From CAYMUG01 sp964393575 (GTDB lineage Bacteria; Patescibacteriota; Minisyncoccia; Spechtbacterales; 2-12-FULL-38-22), in assembly GCA_964393575.1 (NCBI GenBank), contig CAYMUG010000012.1, positions 1-20,843 on the forward strand: a stretch of DNA of 20,843 bases, given 5' to 3'. Each line of letters begins with the position of its first letter. Positions within the stretch are counted from its first letter, which is position 1. Below the pieces are notes generated by a model. It saw only the letters and a program-made list of their open reading frames with translations, was not told where the DNA came from and searched no databases. The translations under genes and the position numbers were made by a program. Of the stretch, positions 8,042 through 14,812 are shown piece by piece.

Positions 8042-8070
8042 ATTTTACAATCCCTTTTTTGAGAATGCAA
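8042..8070 (-). promoter_or_regulatory. Sigma70-type promoter of the DksA-like gene
   Basis: On the minus strand TTGCAT (8065-8070) and TAAAAT (8042-8047) are separated by exactly 17 bp. Only 8 bases lie between the -10 box and the ATG at 8033, leaving almost no room for a leader or ribosome binding site. Confidence 0.7.
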
Positions 8071-8092
8071 CAATATTAAAAATTGGAACTCC

Positions 8093-8126
8093 AAAAAAGA
8101 AGGAGCACCCGCTGTGGCGGGTGCTC
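8093..8126 (-). terminator. Intrinsic terminator of the candidate ncRNA
   Basis: A perfect 10-bp GC-rich stem, GAGCACCCGC (minus strand, 8126-8117) with GCGGGTGCTC (8112-8103), closes a 4-nt loop. It is followed on the minus strand by CTTC and six Ts (8098-8093). Confidence 0.85.
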
Positions 8127-8307
8127 GTGAAAAGGTACATTGATAGGATTGTTGTCATTGGAGGGATTTCAGTTTCCCCGAGAACTATTATTACTGGATG
8201 GGATGAAGTCCTCCCAAGACAACGAGATCATATCCGTACTAAGGGTATGGAGAGGTCTGTCAGTTACCTCTTGTACAGGTATGATTTTACGTCCTGTAGA
8301 AGGTGCT
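8093..8307 (-). ncRNA. Candidate structured non-coding RNA, about 215 nt, family not recognised
   Basis: This gap between two genes holds a complete transcription unit on the minus strand: a strong promoter (8314-8342), about 215 nt of paired sequence and an intrinsic terminator. Stems read from the plus strand: TACAGG 8274-8279 with CCTGTA 8293-8298; AGAGGT 8251-8256 with ACCTCT 8266-8271; CATATCC 8229-8235 with GGGTATG 8243-8249; GTTGTC 8151-8156 with GACAAC 8218-8223, continued inside by GGAGG 8160-8164 with CCTCC 8210-8214. The predicted 5' end, AGCACC, has the same sequence as part of the terminator's first arm and could pair with its second arm, so a terminator/antiterminator choice is possible. 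I do not see the signatures of RNase P RNA, tmRNA, SRP RNA or a T-box. It could be a free small RNA or a leader for the DksA-like gene. Reading frames through it have no good start. Confidence 0.65.
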
Positions 8308-8313
8308 AATTTT

Positions 8314-8342
8314 ATTATCTCTTTAAATTAAAAATGGGTCAA
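8314..8342 (-). promoter_or_regulatory. Sigma70-type promoter of the candidate ncRNA
   Basis: On the minus strand TTGACC (8342-8337) and GATAAT (8319-8314) are 17 bp apart, each one base off consensus. The expected start is about 8307, at the AGCACC that opens the folded region. Confidence 0.7.
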
Positions 8343-8398
8343 TGCCCAACTTGTGGAAAACTTTGCTCCGCCGTAATAAGTAATACGTTACTCAATTA

Positions 8399-9274
8399 TT
8401 ATGTTATTTGTTGTTTTGTTAGGTGGGCATTTATAAGTGCTCTGTGCTTAGATTCAGTTGCTTTTACTTTAGGATAGTAGAATATTAAATTTGTTGACTT
8501 CTTATGCGGTTTCGGTAATTCGGGAGGGTATTCTTCCGGATTGGCACTAATTTTTTTTAGCTGAAGCTGTGAGGCGATGCTTTCTACTACCGAGTGCCCG
8601 AGTATTTTTTCCGGAATACTTTTTAAAACAAGAAGAGTTTTTTTTGGTTTTAGTTGCAGGAGAGGATGAGCGTAATCGCTGCCCTCTTTTGTCCAGACAG
8701 TTATTTTTTGTTGTTTTATTTCGTGGGCTGTAAAACTGTTTAGCCCTTCTTCGGGATCCGCTGAAGATGTATAGTGGTTGAAACACAACCTATCCGTTAC
8801 TTTTTTGGTGTTACGTCTTACTCCTAAAACTTGGCTTATCGCGGTATTTAAAAGACGGCATGCCCAAATGTGATGCGTCTCGCAGGAAATAGAAACGTCA
8901 ATATCGCTGTTTTGGTTAGAGTTAAAGGAAGCAACAGAGCCCATTAAAGCAACCCCTTCAATAAAAGGAATGTAAGGCAGAAAAGCGCCTTTGCGCTTGA
9001 ATTCTTTCGCTTTTTCGGCTGAAATTTTTATAGAATACTTCCTTTCAGGCTCGTTGTTGCTATGATTTTTCAACCCAAAAAAGCCCTGATTTTCTTTTAT
9101 ATAACCTTTAAGCTTTAAAGATTCCAGGGTCTTATTTATTTCATATAAAGAGCCGGTGGCGGGTTTTCCGGAGGTAGTAATTAAGTATCTTTTTATTTCG
9201 GGGGGTGTAAGAAATTCGCAACCCAGCGCTTGATAATAAGCTAAAGTAGCAATAATGTTTTTTTCTGTATCCAT
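8399..9274 (-). CDS. Nucleotidyltransferase-domain protein with N-terminal helix-turn-helix-like region
   Basis: The 291-residue protein carries the nucleotidyltransferase fold signature: G112-S113 followed by D124-I-D126 (SDIDV), the metal-binding pair of the DNA polymerase beta superfamily. The first about 70 residues resemble a winged helix (a PPEIKRYL helix, then a KTLESLKLKGYIKE recognition-and-wing pattern). Small nucleotidyltransferases of this sort transfer nucleotides to proteins, RNA or antibiotics, and some are antitoxin or toxin parts; here no HEPN partner gene is adjacent, so the substrate is unknown. The C-terminal third is basic (LPKPHKKST and nearby). The start is the ATG at 9274, just after a spacer filled by a repeat element. 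The candidate ncRNA lies immediately downstream. No operon partner is evident. Confidence 0.75.
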   Translation of the reverse strand: MDTEKNIIATLAYYQALGCEFLTPPEIKRYLITTSGKPATGSLYEINKTLESLKLKGYIKENQGFFGLKNHSNNEPERKYSIKISAEKAKEFKRKGAFLPYIPFIEGVALMGSVASFNSNQNSDIDVSISCETHHIWACRLLNTAISQVLGVRRNTKKVTDRLCFNHYTSSADPEEGLNSFTAHEIKQQKITVWTKEGSDYAHPLLQLKPKKTLLVLKSIPEKILGHSVVESIASQLQLKKISANPEEYPPELPKPHKKSTNLIFYYPKVKATESKHRALINAHLTKQQIT

Positions 9275-9300
9275 AGTTTTGTCCGGCTTCGCTCACAAAG

Positions 9301-9447
9301 TAATAATGCGAATGATGCTAATTTTTATGCGAATGATACGAATTTTAATTCGCGGCATTCGCATACATGTCTGCTAAAGCGAGGTGACGGGCAGGCATTC
9401 GTGTCACGTAATTCGTGATGTTTGTTATAATTATATTCGCATTATTA
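9301..9447. repeat. 147-bp element with 13-bp terminal inverted repeats (MITE-like)
   Basis: TAATAATGCGAAT at 9301-9313 is matched exactly in reverse complement by ATTCGCATTATTA at 9435-9447. Inside are further inverted pairs built from ATGCGAATGAT words, for example TATGCGAATG near 9326 with CATTCGCATA near 9355. There is no coding capacity. The ends and size suit a small non-autonomous palindromic element; no target-site duplication is clear. Confidence 0.6.
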
Positions 9448-9456
9448 TAAAGCGAT

Positions 9457-10914
9457 TTACTGCTGCTGAAGTATAAGGTCAATCATATTGTAGCTTGAAT
9501 GTTTGCTTGTTGCTACAATAAGCAAGTTATTTACAACCCCGAAGTTTATTGCGGTAGATGAAGGATTAATGTTGTCGTAGGAGGGCAAAGGCAAATTAAC
9601 GTATCTGACAGGAATTGTGGGTGCGTTTTCTATCTCAGGGCTTGTATATTCAACAGTTTTGAACATAATATCTCCTTCGTTGGGAACATCAGCTATATCG
9701 TTGAGTACAAGTGATTCAAAACCCCCTTCTCCTATCATATTTTCCCATCGGTTGGCTATATTTTGCAGATCTTCCGCGTTATTCCCCTCTTTGGGTTGAA
9801 GCACCATACCGAGTCTGGGTCCATAACAGGATTCTTCTGTTATTAAACTTTCCTGACACAATACTCTTTCGTTTTCTCCTCCTCCGTATACATACAACAT
9901 AAATTCTTCTGAAACTGTTTCTTGAAAGCCCTCAGGGGTTTCTATTCCCAGAGTATCCAAAAACGTATATAGGTCGAGATACCTACTTTCTCCCGTTTGT
10001 GGCTCGTATAAAATAGGAAGATAAGTTATACTTGTGGGCTCAAAATTAGTATCTTCTATTTGTTCAAACAACTGCTCTATCCGGAATATACTGAGCTCCG
10101 TAATCGTGGCAAGTCTATATGTACTGCCGATAGCCACAATTGGCTCTGGTGGGGACGGCTCTGCTTGCGTCGCTTCACATACGTTATTTTCGTTACACTC
10201 AAGTCCCTCGGCGCACTGCATTTCAGCGCAGCTTTCTCCTGCTCCGGCTAATTGTGAAGGCGGTTGTCCGTCATCTCCTGTAAAGAAAAATATACCTCCT
10301 CCCGCTAAGGCCGCACCAAACACTGCTAAGCTAACTATAATAATAACTTTTTTGTTAAAAAATTTGCTTTTTTTCTCAGTGTCGGAGGCCTGAAGTGTTT
10401 CTTCAGGAGCTTGTGACGGCTCTTCAGGGGTAGGCGGTGCGGTTTCTTCTTCTGTGGGAGGTCGGGAAGACTCGGGAGGAGATGCGGGTGGTGGCTCTTC
10501 ACTGGATTCTTCTTTTTCGGGTTCAGGTTCCGGGAAGATTTCGCCTTCCACACCTTCTTTTTCTTCCCCTCCTTTCTCTTCAGGCATTTCGGGGGAGGGC
10601 GGTTGAGAAGGCGTTGAAGATTCAGGAACTTCATCTTTCTCTTCTTTTTCTTGAGGTCTGCTTTCTTCCTCTTCTTCAAGAGGCAGTAGTTCTTCTATAT
10701 TTTTTTCTTGCTTCGGAGGTTGCGGAGGTTTAGGAGGTTCGGGAGCCCCGTCTTGTTCTGAGGATTGTGGCGCTCCGGAGGACGTAGAAGTTTCGGGCAT
10801 TTCCTGTGTTTCTTCTTCCTTAACCTCCTCTTTATATTCTTGTTGGTCAACACTTTCCCCTCTTCTTATTTGTTCAAGGTCGTCCTGCATTGTGCGTATT
10901 TTACCTTTGGGCAT
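9457..10914 (-). CDS. Pro/Glu-rich single-pass membrane protein with small Cys motif
   Basis: Not a recognised family. The 485 residues fall into four parts: a disordered cytoplasmic-looking region rich in Pro, Glu and Ser (about 20-180); one transmembrane helix (190-211) after a Lys/Phe cluster; a short Cys-rich motif with C229, C234, C240 and C246, reading CAEGLEC in its middle; and a C-terminal domain of about 230 residues with mixed alpha/beta character and no known motif. The C-terminal half is probably outside the membrane. The CxxGLEC motif recurs twice in the pilin-like protein at 14813-16156, which suggests a shared surface role. I take the ATG at 10914 because its context (AATTATGGCATG) is the same as at pnp; a TTG at 10938 would add eight residues. 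GC-rich Pro codons give a local compositional shift but the frame is clean. Confidence 0.7.
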   Translation of the reverse strand: MPKGKIRTMQDDLEQIRRGESVDQQEYKEEVKEEETQEMPETSTSSGAPQSSEQDGAPEPPKPPQPPKQEKNIEELLPLEEEEESRPQEKEEKDEVPESSTPSQPPSPEMPEEKGGEEKEGVEGEIFPEPEPEKEESSEEPPPASPPESSRPPTEEETAPPTPEEPSQAPEETLQASDTEKKSKFFNKKVIIIVSLAVFGAALAGGGIFFFTGDDGQPPSQLAGAGESCAEMQCAEGLECNENNVCEATQAEPSPPEPIVAIGSTYRLATITELSIFRIEQLFEQIEDTNFEPTSITYLPILYEPQTGESRYLDLYTFLDTLGIETPEGFQETVSEEFMLYVYGGGENERVLCQESLITEESCYGPRLGMVLQPKEGNNAEDLQNIANRWENMIGEGGFESLVLNDIADVPNEGDIMFKTVEYTSPEIENAPTIPVRYVNLPLPSYDNINPSSTAINFGVVNNLLIVATSKHSSYNMIDLILQQQ

Positions 10915-11257
10915 GCCATAATTGCCCAATTTGTCCAAATCTATGATTTGGTTACAAATTGGAGTACCCTGATGCGCCGAAGGCGCAGAAGGGTTAACTT
11001 AATTTAAAGTAATTCCTCCCCCTCCGCCAGCCGGCGGACGGTCGGAGTCCTCACAATTCTTATAAAATCGTAGATTTTGAGAATTGTGGGAATACTCTCT
11101 ATTTTATATGGTAACACAAAAAGTTTATTACTTTTCCACACTGTATACATGTTACGTAGCATGTTACGTAACAAAAGTTCTACTTAAAACACACTAACAT
11201 TAACAGATTTTGTCAGTGTCATAGTCATTGTCATCGTGGTTTCTTTGTTATATGTCA
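10915..11257. other. Spacer with several stem-loops and short repeats, no gene seen
   Basis: In order: a GCGCC/GGCGC stem-loop near 10975; a GC-rich palindrome TCCGCCAGCCGGCGGA (11023-11038); a long stem-loop with arms CACAATTCT (11052-11060) and AGAATTGTG (11080-11088) plus an inner AAATC/GATTT pair; a 12-bp direct repeat CATGTTACGTA(G/A) at 11148-11159 and 11160-11171; and half a copy of the ATGAC-type repeat at 11212-11242, just after pnp. One of the stem-loops may end the pnp transcript. The promoter of the downstream gene must be here but is not clear. Confidence 0.6.
11212..11242. repeat. ATGAC-type palindromic repeat, half copy
   Basis: GTCATAGTCATTGTCATCG, continuing to GTGGTTT, matches the right arm of the copies at 14724-14782 and 16579-16653. 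The complementary left arm is missing. It lies 15 bp after the pnp stop codon. Confidence 0.65.
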
Positions 11258-13396
11258 TCAGTCATTTGTCTCTTCGGCTTGCTTCATTGACGCCCCCATT
11301 TTACCCTGTTCGTCTATATTTATTACTTTAACTTTTACCCTATCCCCTACACTTACCTCGTTTTCTACATCTTTTACAAAATCCTCTTTTATTTCCGAAA
11401 TATGCACAAGCGCTTCTTGTCCCGGAACAAGTTCAACAAAAAAACCAAAATCAGCAATTTTTATTACTTTTGCATCAAACACCTCCCCTACTTTTATTTC
11501 CCTGGTAAGGTTTTCCGCTAATTCAACCGCTTTATTTACATTTTCTCTGTTAGTTCCGCTTATAAAAACACTTCCATTGTCTTCCACATTTATTTCTGTT
11601 TGAGTTTCTTCCATTACTTCGCGTATTGTACTCCCCCCGCTTCCTATCAACAGGCCTATTTTTTGAGGATCTATTTTGATGTGTTTTACTACGGGAGCGT
11701 AGGGTGATACTTCTTTTTTGGGTTGAGAGATTGTACTCTCAAGTACTTCTAAAATTTGTTCCCGGGCATTTTTTGCCTGGTTTATGGCTTTTTCAAGAAC
11801 GTTCAAAGTAAGGCCTTTGATTTTTGTATCCAGTTGTATTGCGGTTATGCCATCTTTTGTGCCCGCTACCTTAAGGTCCATATCTCCGTAGTGGTCTTCG
11901 GGGCCCTGTATGTCTGTTAGAATTTGTGAATCTTTTTCAAGGTCGCCTTCCATATCAGCCCCCTCCGGACTCATAAGCCCCATTGCTATACCTGCTACAT
12001 GTTTTTTAATCGGTACAGAGGCGTCCATTAGAGCCAGTGAACCGCTGCATACTGAGGCCATACTGGTCGAACCGTTGGAGCTTAAAATCTCGGTAACTAA
12101 GCGAATTACATAAGGAAATTCTTCCTGTGAGGGTATAAGGGGGGCTAATGCTTTTTCCGCTAAAGCTCCATGCCCTATCTCCCGCCTTTTCGGACCCGCG
12201 AACCTTCCGGGTTCTCCGGTAGAGTAAGGAGGGAAATTATAGTGCAGCATAAAGCGTTTTTTGCTTTCTCCCTGCATTTCTTCTACGAGTTTTTCTTCTC
12301 CGGGTGTGTCCAGAGTAGTTACGGTAAGGCCATGTGTTAATCCTCTCATAAACAGACCCGATCCGTGTGTTCTTTGAGGAAGAACACCTACTTCAGCAGA
12401 AAGAGAGCGTATTTCATCCATTTTTCTGCCGTCCACTCTTTTGTTGTTTTTAATGGCTGCCTCATGTACTACTTCATCCGCCACCTCTTCGAAATATTCC
12501 CGTATTTTTTCGGTATATTCGGGATGGCTTTCTCCGTATTTTTCTTCCAGTTCTGCGTAAACTCTGTGCCGAACTTCGTTTATAGCATCTCCGTCTTCAT
12601 GTATTTTTTCTTCCGTCACTAATTTTTTTAGGGGTTCATACGTTTTTTCTCTTATTTCATTTTTCAGGTCTTCGGGGGGCAGATATAAGGTTACCTCTTC
12701 CTTGGTTTTCCCCATCTCTTCTTTTATTTTATTTTGTAGTTGAGTGAGTTGGTTTACGCATTCCTGCCCTCTTTTTACTGCCTCAAGCACGTCTTTTTCA
12801 GGCGCCTCTTTGGCATCTGTTTCTATCATATTTATTCTTTCCTCGGGCCCGGAAACCACTACGTTAATATAATTTTCTTCCAATTCCTTTTCAGAGGGGT
12901 TTATTTTCCAATCCTCCGTTTCCGGAGAAGATTTCCCCACGGTTACGCCTCCTATAGGGCCTTCCCAGGGCACAGAAGAGGTGGTAAGGGCGGTTGAGGT
13001 GCCTATGAGCGCAGGCATGTCCGGCGGATTTTCTTCGTCGTAAGACAGAATAGTATTTACTATCTGCACCTCTCTTCGCATTGCATGATTAAATAACGGA
13101 CGGATGGTTCTGTCTATCATTCTCGCGTCTAAAACTGCGTCATCCTGCGGTTTCCCTTCTCTCCGCATAAATCTGCTTCCCCCTATTTTTCCTCCTGCGT
13201 AATATTTTTCTCTATATTCTACTGTCAGAGGAAAGAAGGGGTTGTCTGCGTCACTTTCACTCATTGTAACAGTTGTTAAAACGACGGTATCGCCGACGCG
13301 CACTAAAACGGCTGAATTAGCCCTCTCCACCCAGTTTTTGAATTCTATAGAAATTGTTTTTCCTCCTAAATCAAGAGAATATTTTTTCTCTTCCAT
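11258..13396 (-). CDS. pnp: Polyribonucleotide nucleotidyltransferase (PNPase)
   Basis: PNPase degrades RNA from the 3' end by phosphorolysis and can also add tails; it is a trimer and part of RNA decay complexes. The 712 residues have the full domain set: first RNase PH domain (about 1-140), an all-helical linker domain (about 240-315), second RNase PH domain (about 318-550) with MDASVPIKKHVAGIAMGL (457-474) and the GDMD metal-binding site (504-507), a KH domain (570-630, GLLIGSGG at 581-588) and an S1 domain (635-703). The ATG at 13396 gives the standard N-terminus. The order rpsO, NYN gene, pnp on one strand recalls the classical rpsO-pnp pair with a gene inserted. The 252-bp spacer upstream is full of palindromic repeats, so a separate pnp promoter or processing site may lie there. 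Confidence 0.97.
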   Translation of the reverse strand: MEEKKYSLDLGGKTISIEFKNWVERANSAVLVRVGDTVVLTTVTMSESDADNPFFPLTVEYREKYYAGGKIGGSRFMRREGKPQDDAVLDARMIDRTIRPLFNHAMRREVQIVNTILSYDEENPPDMPALIGTSTALTTSSVPWEGPIGGVTVGKSSPETEDWKINPSEKELEENYINVVVSGPEERINMIETDAKEAPEKDVLEAVKRGQECVNQLTQLQNKIKEEMGKTKEEVTLYLPPEDLKNEIREKTYEPLKKLVTEEKIHEDGDAINEVRHRVYAELEEKYGESHPEYTEKIREYFEEVADEVVHEAAIKNNKRVDGRKMDEIRSLSAEVGVLPQRTHGSGLFMRGLTHGLTVTTLDTPGEEKLVEEMQGESKKRFMLHYNFPPYSTGEPGRFAGPKRREIGHGALAEKALAPLIPSQEEFPYVIRLVTEILSSNGSTSMASVCSGSLALMDASVPIKKHVAGIAMGLMSPEGADMEGDLEKDSQILTDIQGPEDHYGDMDLKVAGTKDGITAIQLDTKIKGLTLNVLEKAINQAKNAREQILEVLESTISQPKKEVSPYAPVVKHIKIDPQKIGLLIGSGGSTIREVMEETQTEINVEDNGSVFISGTNRENVNKAVELAENLTREIKVGEVFDAKVIKIADFGFFVELVPGQEALVHISEIKEDFVKDVENEVSVGDRVKVKVINIDEQGKMGASMKQAEETND

Positions 13397-13483
13397 GCCA
13401 TAATTCCCGGCGAGGCGTAGCGTTTACGCGACACCGAGATATTTACACTGTTTATCGACAGTACCCACAAAAGACGGATAAAG

Positions 13484-13553
13484 ACGGATTTGATGACGGA
13501 TTCTCACGGATGATTTTGCATAGCGCATCCGTGTTAATCCGTAATAAATCCGT
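13484..13553. repeat. ACGGATT palindromic repeat
   Basis: The left arm (13484-13512) contains ACGGATT, ACGGATT and ACGGATG words. The right arm (13526-13553) is its near-complete reverse complement (about 25 of 28 positions). The loop is about 13 nt. It lies in the spacer before pnp. Confidence 0.7.
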
Positions 13554-13589
13554 GGGAATCTGTAATTGTGTAATCCTACGCTGAAAGTT

Positions 13590-13629
13590 TTCCGCGTACG
13601 TTCCGCGTGTAATTCCGCGTAGTTCCGCG
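13590..13629. repeat. TTCCGCG direct repeats (four copies)
   Basis: TTCCGCG starts at 13590, 13601, 13613 and 13623, a period of 10-12 bp. It is followed by a perfect 14-bp palindrome, GCGCTTGCAAGCGC (13627-13640), just after the NYN gene's stop. The palindrome may be part of a terminator. Confidence 0.6.
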
Positions 13630-13648
13630 CTTGCAAGCGCAAGAGAGC

Positions 13649-14164
13649 TTACTGCAGCTTCTTTTTCAAGAGATATCTGTCTGTATCTTTATCCAGATCT
13701 ATAAACAGATCAGATACCTCTCTTAATTTGCTTGATGCACTTTTTCCGAATCCCACAACTTCCACTCTGGTTCCGTTATTTTTTAGATATTCTACAAGAG
13801 GAACAAAATCTCCATCTCCGCTCATTAAAACTATTACATCAACTGAATCGGAAAGACTTATTGCATCTATAGTCACTCCCACATCCCAGTCCCCTTTCTT
13901 GAGTCCGCCGTAGTATACTAAAAGTTCTTTTGCGCGTATTTCAATACCCATTTTTTTAAGCACCTCAAAAAAACTTTTTTCTTCACCCGATTCTGTAGTA
14001 ATAACGTAGGCAAAAGCCCGGATTAGTTGTCTTTCTCCTACTGCCGTTTTAAGTATTTCGCGAAAATTTACTCTTCTCTTGTGAAGGTGTTTTGCTGAGT
14101 GGTAAAAATTTTGTACGTCTATTAGTACGGCTACTCTCTGAGCCGAATGTTTAATTGCTGACAT
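13649..14164 (-). CDS. NYN-domain (LabA/DUF88-type) putative ribonuclease
   Basis: NYN proteins are PIN-like, metal-dependent nucleases thought to act on RNA. The 171 residues cover one NYN domain with its conserved acidic sites: D16 and N19 (LIDVQNFY), D94 and D100 (GDWDVGVTID), and D117/D119 (MSGDGDF). The C-terminus is a basic KKKLQ tail. It sits between rpsO and pnp on the same strand, 46 bp after rpsO, so a role in RNA maturation or decay with PNPase is plausible but not shown. A stem-loop with flanking U-rich sequence precedes the gene and may lower read-through from rpsO. The ATG at 14164 is the only good start. The exact substrate is unknown. Confidence 0.85.
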   Translation of the reverse strand: MSAIKHSAQRVAVLIDVQNFYHSAKHLHKRRVNFREILKTAVGERQLIRAFAYVITTESGEEKSFFEVLKKMGIEIRAKELLVYYGGLKKGDWDVGVTIDAISLSDSVDVIVLMSGDGDFVPLVEYLKNNGTRVEVVGFGKSASSKLREVSDLFIDLDKDTDRYLLKKKLQ

Positions 14165-14179
14165 AGATTAAAATAAACA

Positions 14180-14199
14180 AGCTCCTCTTTATAGGAGCT
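14180..14199 (-). terminator. Terminator or attenuator after rpsO
   Basis: AGCTCCT (14180-14186) pairs with AGGAGCT (14193-14199) around a 6-nt loop. On the minus strand the stem is followed by TGTTTATTTT. It lies between the rpsO stop and the NYN start, so partial read-through is needed if the NYN gene has no promoter of its own. The plus-strand side is also T-rich, so it could work both ways. Confidence 0.65.
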
Positions 14200-14210
14200 G
14201 TTTTATTGTT

Positions 14211-14477
14211 TTATCGTTTTAGGTTAAGTTTTTTAACAATATTATTGTACTTTCTCGTGTTGTGGCGGGCTAAGTAGTCAAGAAGCTTTTTTCTTTTAGA
14301 CACCATCATTAAAAGACCTTTCCTTGAGTGGTCGTCATTCGGGTGTTTTTTTAGATGACTGACTAAACGCTTTATTTCTTCTGTTAAAACAGCAATTTGC
14401 ACCGGCGCGGATCCGGTATCTTTATTATGAAGTTTATATTTTTCTATTACTTTTTGTTTGTCTTCTGGTTTTAACAT
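14211..14477 (-). CDS. rpsO: 30S ribosomal protein S15
   Basis: S15 binds the 16S rRNA three-way junction early in assembly of the small subunit platform. The 88-residue protein has the normal length and conserved features: HxxDTGSAPVQIAVLTEEI (residues 17-36), the HLKKHPNDDHSRKGLL block and the C-terminal RKKLLDYLARHN segment. The start is the ATG at 14477. An upstream in-frame ATG at 14516 would add 13 residues, would place the promoter inside the coding sequence, and does not fit the family. A consensus-like promoter ends 10 nt before this ATG. Downstream come the NYN gene and pnp on the same strand. Confidence 0.97.
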   Translation of the reverse strand: MLKPEDKQKVIEKYKLHNKDTGSAPVQIAVLTEEIKRLVSHLKKHPNDDHSRKGLLMMVSKRKKLLDYLARHNTRKYNNIVKKLNLKR

Positions 14478-14487
14478 ATACAGTATA

Positions 14488-14516
14488 TTTATAGCACATT
14501 TGGTAAAAATTTTCAA
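14488..14516 (-). promoter_or_regulatory. Sigma70-type promoter of rpsO
   Basis: On the minus strand TTGAAA (14516-14511) and TATAAA (14493-14488) are exactly 17 bp apart. Ten bases separate the -10 box from the ATG, so the expected transcript starts within about 4 nt of the start codon. This supports the 14477 start. Confidence 0.75.
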
Positions 14517-14577
14517 GTGTTTGCTTGTCCCGCACCTTTCCTAAGGAATATTTGCGGGGTTCGCCTTCGGCTCACAA

Positions 14578-14612
14578 AACAACAGAATAACGCATTTTGT
14601 TATTTTGTTGTT
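14578..14612. repeat. TAAC/GTTA stem-loop
   Basis: AACAACAGAATAAC (14578-14591) pairs with GTTATTTTGTTGTT (14599-14612), 14 bp with one G-U pair, around a 7-nt loop. It lies between tRNA-Lys and rpsO and resembles the repeats at 5866-5911 and 16338-16405. Confidence 0.6.
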
Positions 14613-14640
14613 TATTGCGAATGGAGTGAGTTTAATTTTG

Positions 14641-14713
14641 TCCGCCCACCAGGACTTGAACCTGGAACACATGGCTTAAGAGGCCACTGCTCTGCCAATT
14701 GAGCTATGGGCGG
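14641..14713 (-). tRNA. tRNA-Lys (anticodon CUU)
   Basis: The 73-nt cloverleaf folds fully: acceptor CCGCCCA with TGGGCGG, D stem GCTC/GAGC, anticodon stem GTGGC/GCCAT with loop CTCTTAA (anticodon CTT), T stem CCAGG/CCTGG with loop TTCAAGT, discriminator A. No CCA is encoded, so it depends on a CCA-adding enzyme such as the one at 17388. The acceptor starts with C1-G72, which is unusual for tRNA-Lys. An ATGAC-type repeat begins 10 bp upstream of its 5' end. Confidence 0.95.
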
Positions 14714-14723
14714 ATGGGTTATT

Positions 14724-14782
14724 AAACCACCATTACTATGACAAGGTTTTCTCGTGTCATTGTTGTAGTCATGGTTATGGTG
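14724..14782. repeat. ATGAC-type palindromic repeat, upstream of tRNA-Lys
   Basis: AAACCACCATTACTATGAC on the left and GTCATGGTTATGGTG on the right, with GTCATTG between, form the same imperfect palindrome as the other copies. A further perfect stem-loop follows at once: GGTGATCTG (14779-14787) with CAGATCACC (14794-14802), just after the stop of the pilin-like gene. Confidence 0.7.
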
Positions 14783-14812
14783 ATCTGTTATATCAGATCA
14801 CCGGCGGTGTGT

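Noticed and set aside
8019..8309. Plus-strand reading frame of 96 codons between the DksA-like and nucleotidyltransferase genes
   Set aside because: It runs antisense through the promoter, hairpins and terminator of the candidate ncRNA, starts inside the DksA-like gene's 5' end, and its product resembles no family. Other open frames here (plus 8140-8331 and a minus frame without ATG at its head) have the same problem.
10335..10679. Lys-rich minus-strand frame inside the Pro/Glu-rich gene
   Set aside because: It is the shifted reading of Glu/Pro codons (GAA/GAG read as AAG/AAA) and has no independent support.
13470..13630. Evenly spaced short repeats looking like a CRISPR array
   Set aside because: Units are 7-8 bp with no spacers of uniform length, and the arms are palindromic. 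No cas gene is present.
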